DNA from: Bacillota bacterium
GTDB lineage: Bacteria > Bacillota > Negativicutes > CTSoil-072
NCBI GenBank assembly: GCA_017889545.1
Contig: JAGFZV010000004.1
Location: forward strand, 1 to 64,000
Direction of reading: 5' to 3'
Length of the DNA stretch: 64,000 bases
Under the pieces are notes generated by a model. The model was not told where the DNA came from, ran no database searches, and worked only from the letters and a program-made list of their open reading frames with translations. Below are positions 17,905-26,695 of this stretch, piece by piece. A program made the position numbers and the translations under genes. Numbering within the stretch: position 1 is the stretch's first letter; each line of letters starts with the position of its first letter.

Positions 17905-17937
17905 CCTCCCAGAAGTTGCAGATTAAACTTTTGGAGG
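17905..17937 (+). promoter_or_regulatory. hairpin that would mask the rsgA ribosome site
   Basis: CCTCC and AGAAGTT on the left pair with AACTTTT and GGAGG on the right, burying the GGAGG that precedes ATG 17944. This would let a trans-acting factor or temperature control rsgA translation. Inferred from pairing only. Confidence 0.4.
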
Positions 17938-17943
17938 ATAAAA

Positions 17944-19023
17944 ATGAGTAAAATCGATATGAAAAATTTAGGATTCAGTGAAAAATTTGCTGCTGAGTCT
18001 AGTTTCTATAGAAATCTTTTTGTCGGTAGAGTCGCTTCTCAATACAAGAATTATTATAAAGTAATCAATGTGAATGGCGAGTTAACGGCAGAAATATCGG
18101 GAAAGTTTCGTTTTGATGCGATGAAGTTGTCGGATTATCCTGCAGTGGGCGATTTTGTTATGCTTGACCGCAATGAGGATACGGAAGGAAATGCGATCAT
18201 CCATCACGTCTTAAAACGGAAAAGCGCTTTTGTAAGAAAGGCAGCCGGAACGTCCAACGATGAACAAATCGTAGCTGCAAACATCGATACTGTTTTCATT
18301 TGCATGTCACTCAACAACGATTTTAATCTTCGCAGAATAGAACGTTATCTTGGTGTCGCTTGGGACAGCCAGGCTATTCCGGTTATTGTGCTTACTAAAG
18401 CGGACTTATGCACTGATCTTTCCCAAAAGTTATCGCAAATCGATGCAATTGCCTGTGGAGTGGATGTCCTTGTTACTTCAAGTCTGACCAATGATGGTTT
18501 TCTATCAGTGAAGAAATATCTTGATATAGGCAGAACGGTTGCCTTTATCGGTTCGTCTGGAGTAGGCAAATCCACCCTAATCAACAAACTCATAGGGGAA
18601 AACGCTTTTGCAACCCAGCAGGTGAGAAATGATGATAAAGGACGGCATACTACTACCAGACGGGAACTCATTGTTCTTCCCAGTGGCGGAGTCGTTATTG
18701 ATACTCCCGGGATGAGGGAACTCGGTCTGGAAGGGATTGACTTGTCAAAAACTTTTGCAGACATTGACGAACTTTCAACAAAGTGCAAATTTCATGATTG
18801 TACTCATAATTGTGAGCCGAATTGCGCGGTGCAAAGAGCCATTAGCGACGGATCGCTGCCTAAGGAACGGTTTGAAAATTATTTGAAGCTGCAGAAGGAA
18901 GCGAAGTATGAGGGCTTGAACTCCAAACAAATCGAAACAGAAAAATTTGCTGTTATGTTCGCCGACGTGGGTGGGATGAAAAATGCACGGAGGTTTGCCA
19001 AAGAGAAAAATAAGCAAAGGTAG
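17944..19023 (+). CDS. rsgA: ribosome small-subunit-dependent GTPase A
   Basis: A 359-residue circularly permuted GTPase that helps mature the 30S subunit. Domains in order: an N-terminal OB-like region (~40-110), then the GTPase with the NKxD-type motif LTKAD before the P-loop GSSGVGKSTLINKL and the switch region DTPGMRELG, then a C-terminal zinc knuckle (CKFHDC-x-H-x-CEPNCAV). Start ATG 17944 follows GGAGG. The N-terminal sequence KNLGFSEKF is of the longer RsgA type often found as a second copy in Firmicutes, so the cell may have another rsgA. Confidence 0.92.
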   Translation: MSKIDMKNLGFSEKFAAESSFYRNLFVGRVASQYKNYYKVINVNGELTAEISGKFRFDAMKLSDYPAVGDFVMLDRNEDTEGNAIIHHVLKRKSAFVRKAAGTSNDEQIVAANIDTVFICMSLNNDFNLRRIERYLGVAWDSQAIPVIVLTKADLCTDLSQKLSQIDAIACGVDVLVTSSLTNDGFLSVKKYLDIGRTVAFIGSSGVGKSTLINKLIGENAFATQQVRNDDKGRHTTTRRELIVLPSGGVVIDTPGMRELGLEGIDLSKTFADIDELSTKCKFHDCTHNCEPNCAVQRAISDGSLPKERFENYLKLQKEAKYEGLNSKQIETEKFAVMFADVGGMKNARRFAKEKNKQR

Positions 19024-19061
19024 GATTTTGGAAAAAACATCAACAGTTGCACAAAACAATG

Positions 19062-19094
19062 AAAAGCATCTCGTGCGAGGTGCTTTTTGTTTTA
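19062..19094 (+). terminator. rho-independent terminator after rsgA
   Basis: AAAAGCATCTCG pairs with CGAGGTGCTTTT (one G-T pair), followed by TTGTTTT. A near copy of this hairpin lies at 21541. Confidence 0.8.
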
Positions 19095-19297
19095 TTCTTT
19101 GGGTGAAACCGACCGGACAAGTTGTCTGGAGGGAATTGTTTTCTTTGGCCGAAGGTTGTATAAAATAGGCGATATACACGTAGGGGGGAGGTAATTATGA
19201 GCATATAGTCGCGATTTTATCAAAGGTTCTCGCTATAAAGCATCCATTCGAGCATATTTTCTTACTATGGGATTAAAATATGAAGGGGGATATCGTT

Positions 19298-20737
19298 GTG
19301 AAGGTATATGATAAACAGTTTATTAACGGGGAATGGCGAGTTGGTACTGGTAAATCAAAATTAAGCAATTACAATCCTTTTTCGGGTGAATTGCTTTATG
19401 AATATCAGTCCGCAAGCGCTCAGGATGTTGATGATGCCTGCCAAGCTGCAGCAAAAGCACAAAAAGACTGGGCGAAGACTCCTCCCAGTCTAAAACAAGC
19501 AATGCTGGAAAAATTAATTTCTGTGATTTTGGAGATGAAAGAAGACATTTATGCTTGTCTGATCGAAGAAGGTGGTTCACCTCTTCCTAAGGCGAATTTT
19601 GAATTTTATACCAGCATCGATATTGTAAAAGAAGCGATGTCTTTTCCTGCCCACATGGAAGGGAAAATTTTTCCATCCAATATACAAGGAAAGGAAAATT
19701 ATATTTTTAGAGTTCCTAAAGGCGTGATTGGTGTCATTACTCCTTGGAATGTTCCCATTGTTTTAGCAATGAGGTCTGTTGTCCCCGCTGTTGCTACCGG
19801 TAATGGGGTCGTCTTAAAACCAGCTTCCGATACTCCCGGCTCAGGATTTTTGATTGCGGAAATATTTGAACGGGCTGGCTTTCCTAAAGGCTTGGTCAAT
19901 GTCGTTGCCGGACGCGGTTCTGAAATTGGTGATGCCATTGTAGAACATCCTATTCCTGCATTAATTTCGTTTACTGGTTCAACTGAAGTTGGCCGAAGGA
20001 TTGGTTCTGTTGCTGGCAGCATGATTAAAGATGTTTCCTTGGAGTTAGGCGGCAACAACGCGATGATCATTTTGAAAGATGCAGACCTCGTCCAGGCGGC
20101 TAAGGCAGCGGCTTTTGGCGCTTTTTTCCATCAGGGGCAGGTATGCATGGCATTAAACCGCATAATTATTGACGCATCAGTTCATGATGAATTTGTCGAT
20201 ATTTTCGTTCAAGAGGTCAAGCATCTTCCGATAGGTGATCCGGGAACAGAAGGGGTTTTTATGGGGCCGATTATCAACCGGGGACAACAGGAAAAAATTG
20301 AAAAATTAGTAGCGGATACGATTGCTGTCGGTGCCAAAGTAGCACTTGAAGGCAGGACTGAAGGCGGACTCATATATCCTTGGATTTTAACAGAGGTTGC
20401 CAATGATATGCCGGCTGCGGCCAACGAGGTATTTGGACCTGTCTGTTGTATCATCAAGGTAAAAGACGAAGCGGAAGCCATTCAATTGACGAATGAAACT
20501 CAATACGGATTAAGTGGCAGTGTTTTCACCAAAGATGTCTTTCACGGCATCAAGGTCGCACGTCAAATCGATAGCGGCATGGTCCATGTCAATGATCAGT
20601 CCATCAATGACGAACCTCATGTTATGTTTGGTGGCTCAAAATTTTCTGGTGTTGGACGTTTTAATGGAAAATGGGTAGCCGATAAATTTACAACAGAAAA
20701 ATGGATTAGTGTACAGGCAAAAGATAGAGCCTTTTGA
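19298..20737 (+). CDS. aldehyde dehydrogenase family protein
   Basis: 479 residues with the full NAD(P) aldehyde dehydrogenase set: ITPWNVPIVLAMRSVVPAVATGNGVVLKP in the cofactor domain, FTGSTEVGRRIG, general base Glu in LELGGNN, catalytic Cys in FHQGQVCMALNR, and EVFGPV. It oxidises an aldehyde to the acid in the cytoplasm; the pattern is closest to benzaldehyde/vanillin-type members. Start GTG 19298 preferred over ATG 19280 because AAGGGGGAT is then correctly spaced. It stands alone between rsgA and the flavin reductase gene. Confidence 0.9.
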   Translation: MKVYDKQFINGEWRVGTGKSKLSNYNPFSGELLYEYQSASAQDVDDACQAAAKAQKDWAKTPPSLKQAMLEKLISVILEMKEDIYACLIEEGGSPLPKANFEFYTSIDIVKEAMSFPAHMEGKIFPSNIQGKENYIFRVPKGVIGVITPWNVPIVLAMRSVVPAVATGNGVVLKPASDTPGSGFLIAEIFERAGFPKGLVNVVAGRGSEIGDAIVEHPIPALISFTGSTEVGRRIGSVAGSMIKDVSLELGGNNAMIILKDADLVQAAKAAAFGAFFHQGQVCMALNRIIIDASVHDEFVDIFVQEVKHLPIGDPGTEGVFMGPIINRGQQEKIEKLVADTIAVGAKVALEGRTEGGLIYPWILTEVANDMPAAANEVFGPVCCIIKVKDEAEAIQLTNETQYGLSGSVFTKDVFHGIKVARQIDSGMVHVNDQSINDEPHVMFGGSKFSGVGRFNGKWVADKFTTEKWISVQAKDRAF

Positions 20738-20900
20738 TGAGGAACGTACGGCAAATCGTCCAATAGTAATATGAGGGACAATTTGGCATGTTCATATAAG
20801 CTGCTGAAACTTCGCCCGCATGTTACAAAAACAGACTGTTTTTTGTTAAAATATATTATAGAACTTTATTTATTCCAATAAGAAGGAGCATTGAACGTTT

Positions 20901-21464
20901 ATGAAAAAAGTTGTTGCTTTGATGGGGAGTCCGCGAAAAAATGGGAATACCGCTACAATCATCGGCGAAATACTCAAAGGCGCGCAAGACGCTGGCGCTG
21001 AAACGAACCTTTTTAATCTCATCGACATGAATATTAAGCCATGCGTGGCTTGCTATTATTGCCGGCAGCACGAGGGTTGCGCTGTTAAGGACGACATGCA
21101 GGCAGTGTACGAAGCCATCAAGAATGCCGATGCCGTTATTATGGGTTCTCCTGTGTACATGTTCCAGGTTACTGGGCAAATGAAGATGCTGATGGACAGG
21201 TTGTACCCCCTCTTGAGCGGAGAAAATGGCAGCTATGCTCTTCGGTACGGGAAAAAACAGACGGTCACCGTTTACTCTCAAGGCGCCGATGACAGCAACT
21301 ATTTCCAGGAATACTTCATCTACAACCAAAAAGTTCTGGATATGCTGGGGCTGGAAGCGGTCGACCACGTACTTTGCTGCGGCGCTAATGACAGACGCTT
21401 CGCTGCCGGCAACTCTGCACTGATGCAAAGAGCTTATGCCATTGGCAAAAAACTTGCAGAATAA
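20901..21464 (+). CDS. flavodoxin-fold NAD(P)H FMN reductase-like protein
   Basis: 187 residues with the FMN-phosphate loop GSPRKNGNT at the N-terminus, a cysteine cluster CVACYYCRQHEGC, then GSPVYMFQVTGQMKMLMDRL, typical of iron-sulfur flavoprotein / NADPH-dependent FMN reductases in anaerobes. The Cys spacing (C-x2-C-x2-C-x5-C) could hold an iron-sulfur cluster. Start ATG 20901 after AAGAAGGAG. Convergent with the MHS transporter gene; a shared bidirectional terminator lies between. Confidence 0.88.
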   Translation: MKKVVALMGSPRKNGNTATIIGEILKGAQDAGAETNLFNLIDMNIKPCVACYYCRQHEGCAVKDDMQAVYEAIKNADAVIMGSPVYMFQVTGQMKMLMDRLYPLLSGENGSYALRYGKKQTVTVYSQGADDSNYFQEYFIYNQKVLDMLGLEAVDHVLCCGANDRRFAAGNSALMQRAYAIGKKLAE

Positions 21465-21540
21465 CAAAAGAATGCTGAGGGCCAACGTGCCTTCCGATTG
21501 CGCTAGCCTGCCCCTTGGCCCTAATCAATCTCTCGCGCAA

Positions 21541-21578
21541 AAAACAAAAAGCATCTCTCACGAGGTGCTTTTTGTTTT
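21541..21578. terminator. bidirectional terminator between convergent genes
   Basis: AAAACAAAAAGCATCTC and GAGGTGCTTTTTGTTTT form a 17-bp stem around a 4-base loop, with A-run and T-run ends suited to both strands. Very similar to the hairpin after rsgA. Confidence 0.85.
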
Positions 21579-21628
21579 GGGACAGCTAGGCGCTTAACTT
21601 GATATTAATGATCGTTGCGAGGATATTT

Positions 21629-22921
21629 TTACACGTCCATCTTAAAGTAACTTCTATTTTCTTGTTTTCTTTTCGTAATTCCAGCCATAAAGTACAAGCA
21701 AGTAAGGGATATTACTCCCAATACTACGAGATACATTGCGATCGGAACCCAAGAGTTGTTGAAGGAAGCAAGTAAGAGCGTGGCTACAAAAGGAGCCATG
21801 CCCCCTGATATTGCGGCCCCCAGGGATTGTGCAATTGAGATCCCCGTGAAACGTGTTTTCGTATCAAAGGTTTCCGAGTATAACGTGCCCTGGATTGCCG
21901 TCATCGGTGACGAGACCAACATTCCGATGACTGTAGCTATATAAAGCAGAATTAAACTTTTTGAAGAAATCAGATAAAAATACGGAAATGCAAAAGTCAT
22001 CGTAAGGAGGGCACATATAGCATATAATCGTACTCTGCCAATTTTATCTGAAAGTATTCCGGCGAAAGGGATACATATTGCAGTGACTATTGTCGCCATT
22101 GTCACTGCGTTAAATATACTTATCTGACTATAGCCCAGAATTTTTGTTCCATAGGAAATGCTAAAGACTGCAACGATATAGAATGGCGAAGATTCTATAA
22201 ACTTTACTCCGATAGCCAGCAATACTTCGCGCCAATTGTTGCGGAGTACCTCTCCGAGCGGAAACTTTGCCAAATTACCTTCTTCTTTTGCTGCCCTGAA
22301 TTCAGGAGTTTCGTCGAGGCCGCCGCGAATCCAAAGGCCTAAGACGACTAAAATCACGCTCATGAGGAACGGAATTCGCCAACCCCACGCTAAAAACTGG
22401 TCACTGGGAAGCATGCTCAACAAAGAAAGCGATACGGTTCCCAACAGCATTCCCAGATAAACTCCGATTTGCGGAACACTGCCAAACAGCCCTCTTTTCC
22501 CCTTGGTAGCATATTCGACGGATAGAAGCATCGAGCCGCCCCATTCGCCGCCTAAGGCAATCCCTTGACAGATGCGCAACAAGACGAGCAAGATTGGCGC
22601 AGCAATTCCAATCGTTTGATAGCTGGGTAATAAGCCCATTAGAACGGTTGCCGTGCCCATTAAGGATAATGTCATTACTAGGGTTTTTTTTCTGCCGATT
22701 TTATCGCCGATATGACTGAACATGATTCCGCCGAGCGGCCGGAAAAAGAAAGGGACCCCAAAAGAGGCATAAGCGATCAGCAAAGCTACAATAGGATCAA
22801 AATTCGGGAAGAATAATTTATTAAAGACCAGAGGAGCTAATGAGCCGTACAGAAAAAAATCAAACCACTCAACAGCGCTCCCCATGAGGCTGGCAATAAA
22901 AACTCTCGTCGTCTGGTTCAA
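21629..22921 (-). CDS. MHS family MFS transporter (metabolite:H+ symporter)
   Basis: A 430-residue 12-helix carrier. The N-terminal SAVEWFDFFLYGSLAPLVFNKLFFP, the RPLGGIMFSHIGDKIGRKK loop and RICQGIALGGEWGGS are hallmarks of the KgtP/ShiA/ProP-type family. Such proteins import dicarboxylates, shikimate-like acids or betaines with protons. TTG 22921 is used as start because AAGGAGG lies upstream on this strand. It follows panB by 35 bases, so they are one operon, probably under the IclR regulator further upstream. Confidence 0.9.
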   Translation of the reverse strand: MNQTTRVFIASLMGSAVEWFDFFLYGSLAPLVFNKLFFPNFDPIVALLIAYASFGVPFFFRPLGGIMFSHIGDKIGRKKTLVMTLSLMGTATVLMGLLPSYQTIGIAAPILLVLLRICQGIALGGEWGGSMLLSVEYATKGKRGLFGSVPQIGVYLGMLLGTVSLSLLSMLPSDQFLAWGWRIPFLMSVILVVLGLWIRGGLDETPEFRAAKEEGNLAKFPLGEVLRNNWREVLLAIGVKFIESSPFYIVAVFSISYGTKILGYSQISIFNAVTMATIVTAICIPFAGILSDKIGRVRLYAICALLTMTFAFPYFYLISSKSLILLYIATVIGMLVSSPMTAIQGTLYSETFDTKTRFTGISIAQSLGAAISGGMAPFVATLLLASFNNSWVPIAMYLVVLGVISLTCLYFMAGITKRKQENRSYFKMDV

Positions 22922-22956
22922 ATGAATTTCCTCCTTGTAAGATTATCTATTCTTTA

Positions 22957-23793
22957 TTAGTATAATTGCTTTAAATCTTCTTCTTTCATCCCAAACGAAT
23001 ATTCCGGACCAGGAAAAGTCCCATCCATGGATTCTTGGTAAAATTGATTTAATGCGTCAACCATTTGTCCATTGAGTTTGGCATATTGCTTCACAAATTT
23101 AGGCACAAAACGGTCGAACATTCCTAATAGATCTTGGGTAACCAATACTTGGGCGTCACAGTGCGGACCGCCGCCGATACCCATTGTGGGAATAGCTATT
23201 TGCTCAGTGATCAATTTTGCTACCGGAGAAGGAACGCATTCCAGTACAACAGCAAACGCTCCTGCTTCCTCTAAAGCTTTGGCATCTTCAATTAATTGCT
23301 TAGCCGCTGCTGCATCTTTGCCTTGAACTTTAAATCCACCTAATTGATTAGCCGTTTGCGGAGTTAACCCAATGTGACCCATGACTGGGATTCCACCGTC
23401 AACCATTGCTTTGACGATATGGGCGACTTTTGCTCCGCCTTCTAACTTAACAGCGTCGGCTCCGCCCTCTTTCATAATCCGATTGGCATTGCGAATTGCA
23501 TCTTCCACACTCACATTATAAGACCCGAATGGCATATCGCCTACGATAAAGGTCCCCGGAGCACCGTGGACAACTGGTTTCGTGTGGTGAATGATATCCT
23601 CCATTGTAACCGGTACAGTACTATTGTACCCGAAAACAACCATGCCCATTGAATCACCAACCAAAATCATTTCAATAGGTGTTTTGTCAATAATGGATGC
23701 CAGCAAAACATCGTACGCCGTCACTAGTGTAAACTTTTTGCCTTGCGCTTTTAATGCCTTGAATTGTGGAATGGTTAATTTTACCTTTGCCAT
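22957..23793 (-). CDS. panB: 3-methyl-2-oxobutanoate hydroxymethyltransferase (PanB family)
   Basis: 278 residues, standard length. Signature segments include TAYDVLLASI, VGDSMGMVVFGYNSTVPVT (Mg-binding Asp), GDMPFGSY, VKLEGG, GHIGLTPQ and the catalytic Glu region VLECVP. The known reaction adds a hydroxymethyl group from methylene-tetrahydrofolate to 2-ketoisovalerate in pantothenate synthesis. No panC or panD is adjacent; its partner is an MHS carrier and an IclR-type regulator lies upstream. That context is unusual for vitamin synthesis and suggests the enzyme may act on an imported 2-oxoacid, perhaps in the reverse direction (inference). Confidence 0.92.
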   Translation of the reverse strand: MAKVKLTIPQFKALKAQGKKFTLVTAYDVLLASIIDKTPIEMILVGDSMGMVVFGYNSTVPVTMEDIIHHTKPVVHGAPGTFIVGDMPFGSYNVSVEDAIRNANRIMKEGGADAVKLEGGAKVAHIVKAMVDGGIPVMGHIGLTPQTANQLGGFKVQGKDAAAAKQLIEDAKALEEAGAFAVVLECVPSPVAKLITEQIAIPTMGIGGGPHCDAQVLVTQDLLGMFDRFVPKFVKQYAKLNGQMVDALNQFYQESMDGTFPGPEYSFGMKEEDLKQLY

Positions 23794-24295
23794 GAATATC
23801 TCTCCTTAAAATGTATTTTGAACAGCCATGATTATTATCTATCACCTTCTTTTATTTAGATTTTCTCGTAATACATTTCCAAATAGTTTTAGATAATTTA
23901 ATTTTAATAGACAATACATTTTACAAGATTGTAGTTAGTAAATTATGAAACTCTTTCATTGAATATGTGATGATTAGAGATAACTTTCTAATATTTTTTA
24001 AGTTGAAAAAATATTTGCCACTAAGCCACAACATGATTTGTCATTCACTAATGCCAAGATGTTGTTCCACCAGACGAAACAATCGTTTCGTATTAATTAT
24101 AAAATTTTTTATCCTTATAATCAGGATAAGAACATTGTGCGTGAATTTTAGAACAGGGTCTGATTATTTACATTTTGCAGAAATTTCAATCTTGATAAGA
24201 AGTTTATAATACTTCATATACTTTGTCAACGCCAATGAGAGGGTTTGAGTATCTGCGTTTTAACATCTCATTTTTCATGACTAAAAAAGTTAATT
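23794..24295 (-). other. 502-bp gap between the IclR and panB genes
   Basis: AT-rich; no gene or strong hairpin recognised. Presumably contains the panB promoter. Confidence 0.3.
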
Positions 24296-25084
24296 TTAAA
24301 TGAAGCCTCCATGCGAATAACCAAGACGTACGGAAATGTTGGTCGCCGTTTCTTTAACAATTGGTATCAATTTGGATATAGTTTTATTGGTCATTCTCAC
24401 TGTTGGACCAGCTACGCTAATCGCCGCTGCAACTTTTCCGGTATGTTTAAAAATCGGAGCAGACACACACCGAATGCCTGATAAATATTGTTCGTCATCC
24501 AAAGTATATCCTTGTTCTTTAATCTTATTCAATTCAATACGCAATAATTTTGTATCAACAAGAGTCTTGTGTGTGTATTTTTGAATTTCACCCTTGTTTT
24601 GCAATTGCTCTAGTAACTGATCTATTGCGGTTGGATCAGAATATGCAAGTAGTACCCTTCCTAAGCCAGTGCAATATGCAGGAAAGCGTGTGCCTATGTC
24701 CAACTGGATCCGCAACGGTTCCCTAGATTCAATCCGGTCAATGTAATATACATCAGTCCCATCCAAAACTGCTAAGTTGACTGTTTCTTTTGTATCCAAT
24801 GCTAATTTTTCCAGATAAGGATAAGCAATTTTTCGAATTCCAAGACGATTGACTACTTTATTACCCAGTTCAAAAACTTTTAAATTCAGTCTATATTTTT
24901 CTGTCGCAGTTTGTTCAATGTAACCTCTTATGCGCAAAGTAGTTACCAGACGATATACGGTAGCTTTCCCTAGCCCAACCTCTCTGCTTAATTCAGTAAT
25001 TCCCATCTCTTCAAACTGACTTAAAGTTTCTATAATGCTCAATGCCCTATCAACGGAATGCACCACATCAGAAAACTCTCCCAT
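24296..25084 (-). CDS. IclR family transcriptional regulator
   Basis: 262 residues: an N-terminal winged helix (HSVDRALSIIETLS ... MGITELSREVGLGKATVYRLVTTL) and a C-terminal ligand domain (RIQLDIGTRFPAYCTGLGRVLLA ... GYTLDDEQYLSGIRCVSAPIF). ATG 25084 is taken as start; GTG 25087 one codon earlier is equally possible, with GGAGGT upstream. It probably controls the panB-MHS operon downstream on the same strand, sensing a small organic acid. Confidence 0.9.
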   Translation of the reverse strand: MGEFSDVVHSVDRALSIIETLSQFEEMGITELSREVGLGKATVYRLVTTLRIRGYIEQTATEKYRLNLKVFELGNKVVNRLGIRKIAYPYLEKLALDTKETVNLAVLDGTDVYYIDRIESREPLRIQLDIGTRFPAYCTGLGRVLLAYSDPTAIDQLLEQLQNKGEIQKYTHKTLVDTKLLRIELNKIKEQGYTLDDEQYLSGIRCVSAPIFKHTGKVAAAISVAGPTVRMTNKTISKLIPIVKETATNISVRLGYSHGGFI

Positions 25085-25414
25085 CACAGTTAAACCTCCA
25101 ACCCAGTATTACTAATCTCCAGCTTTGACATTGATTTTGCGGTATGCTCTAAAATCAATAAATTCAGATATCCGCTAAACAAAAGGCATCCTCAATATAT
25201 TGTATAACATCCTCTTTCGCTCAACAAGACCAAAGCAAAGAGGATGTTGTAAAAACATGGCAATGAAAAAACAAATTCGGTTATTCGGCAATGGAGTGCC
25301 GGCGGGGGATATAGATAAATTTAAAGGATATCCTGAAAATAAATAAAATAGTAAATAGAAAGATTGAAAAATCGTTATGGTTAAGGTCAAATTGAAAATA
25401 GAGCAATAATCGTA

Positions 25415-25438
25415 TATAATATAGTACAATATATTATA
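25415..25438. promoter_or_regulatory. AT-rich dyad at the promoter of the FCD regulator
   Basis: TATAATAT and ATATTATA are inverted around 8 bases, overlapping a TATAAT -10 box. A similar dyad precedes the MFS gene at 26437, so both may be bound by this regulator. Confidence 0.35.
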
Positions 25439-25479
25439 GTTTAGTTATTTTGGATCGATGTTGAGCTAAGGAGATGTCT

Positions 25480-26175
25480 ATGAATAAGAAGCCCCCAGCC
25501 ACAGTAAAAAAGCAACTGGCTTATGAATATATTCAAAAACAGATTATTGATGGGTCGTTTGGTCCTGGATACAGGATTGTGATTGACCGGATAGCGCGGG
25601 AATTGAATCTGAGCACGATCCCCGTGCGAGAAGCCATTCAGCAGCTGGAAGCGGATGGCCTGGTTCAAATCATTCCTTACAGCGGAGCGGTAGTTCAATT
25701 GCTGAACGACAATGATTATCAAGAAGCGATGTATGTATTGTCTCTGCTTGTAGGAGCGGCGACAGGCCTAGCGGCCAAAAACCTGACGCAGGCAGATATC
25801 AATGAGCTTGAAGAAATTAACGAAGCGATAAAAGAGGCCCTTAGCAATTTTGATTTTGACAAAATTACCGAGTTGAACAGGGCATTTCATGACATTATCG
25901 CTGACAAATGCGGCAATGTGTATCTCGCCGAGAAAATAAAACAAACATTTCAGCGAATATTCCAGGTTGTCAGAGCAGGTTTTTCCCTTGTGCCACAGCG
26001 GGCAAAGGATTCAGCTGAGGAACATGATGTGATATTAAGAATGATCAGGGAAGCTGTTCCGCCGGAAGAGATCGAAAAATATGTCCGGCAGCATACCCTC
26101 AATATGCTGACTGCCGTGCAGGGCCGAAAAGCAGCCTTGCAGGGGAAAGATTTTCATTATGTGCGGTCAATGTAA
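25480..26175 (+). CDS. GntR family regulator, FCD (FadR) subfamily
   Basis: 231 residues with an N-terminal winged helix (LAYEYIQKQIIDGSFGPGYRI ... LSTIPVREAIQQLEADGLV) and an all-helical FCD ligand domain containing the metal-binding pattern around NRAFHDIIADKCGN and later EEHDVI. ATG 25480 preferred over 25474, which overlaps the AAGGAG site. It precedes an MFS carrier and an enolase-superfamily dehydratase on the same strand, the classic arrangement for sugar-acid utilisation, and most likely represses them. Confidence 0.9.
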   Translation: MNKKPPATVKKQLAYEYIQKQIIDGSFGPGYRIVIDRIARELNLSTIPVREAIQQLEADGLVQIIPYSGAVVQLLNDNDYQEAMYVLSLLVGAATGLAAKNLTQADINELEEINEAIKEALSNFDFDKITELNRAFHDIIADKCGNVYLAEKIKQTFQRIFQVVRAGFSLVPQRAKDSAEEHDVILRMIREAVPPEEIEKYVRQHTLNMLTAVQGRKAALQGKDFHYVRSM

Positions 26176-26237
26176 CGTGTCTTAACCCAACGCATGCTTC
26201 GTTCAATTCTGCTTTGCACAAATGCATAATGTTGCTT

Positions 26238-26314
26238 AAAAGGGCTCCTCCTTGTGTGTTTAGGGTTGATTTCTGAACAATTCCTATCTCAGCACACTAA
26301 GGGGCTCTTTTTAA
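26238..26314 (+). terminator. terminator of the FCD regulator gene
   Basis: AAAAGGGCTCC...CCTTGTGTG pairs with CACACTAAGG...GGCTCTTTTT around a long loop; the second arm ends in a T-run. Confidence 0.7.
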
Positions 26315-26436
26315 TTTTGCGCTAAACTTATTTCACGCTATCTGAATTCGTTAGAATGTTTGCCAATGGCGGGAAATATGTGATGTAAAAAAATTCATTA
26401 AGTGCAAAAAATGCTTGAAATAATAAATTATTTGAT

Positions 26437-26480
26437 ATATTATGAATATAAATATAATATACGAAATAATATATTATTTT
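26437..26480. promoter_or_regulatory. AT-rich inverted repeats, candidate operator
   Basis: ATATTAT and ATAATAT are inverted around 10 bases. Directly after comes a near-palindrome CGAAATAATATATTATTTTC. Resembles the dyad at the FCD regulator's own promoter (25415). Confidence 0.35.
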
Positions 26481-26695
26481 CGCGCGAACGATATAGATTT
26501 TTTTGGTCATAAACGAAGATTTGCGGTACGCTCTGAAGAAGAATGAAAAAGGCAATGTGCTCTATCGCGCGGAGTTAAGAAACAAGGAAGGAGGGAAAGG
26601 CAATAGGCCTGTGAATTTTTTATAATTTAGCTAGAAACAAAATAAGGGTCGAGATAATTGCATGTCCACTGAAACTTAAAAGGGAGGTAATGAAC

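Larger units (their letters stand above)
17558..17943 (+). other. 386-bp gap upstream of rsgA
   Basis: Holds a possible 20-codon leader frame (17835-17897) and the hairpin at 17905-17937. The rest shows nothing I can name. Confidence 0.3.
26176..26695 (+). other. 520-bp regulatory gap before the MFS gene
   Basis: Contains the terminator at 26238-26314, AT-rich dyads at 26437-26480 and, near the end, AGGGAGGT as ribosome site. No gene seen. Confidence 0.5.

Noticed and set aside
19180-19279. Short frame ATG AGC ATA TAG after a strong GGGGGGAGG site
   Set aside because: Stops after three codons and no frame shift gives recognisable protein; the site is probably incidental or a relic.
20856-21485. 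209-residue minus-strand ORF opposite the FMN reductase-like gene
   Set aside because: The plus strand carries a complete flavodoxin-fold protein with ribosome site; the antisense frame has no known motif.
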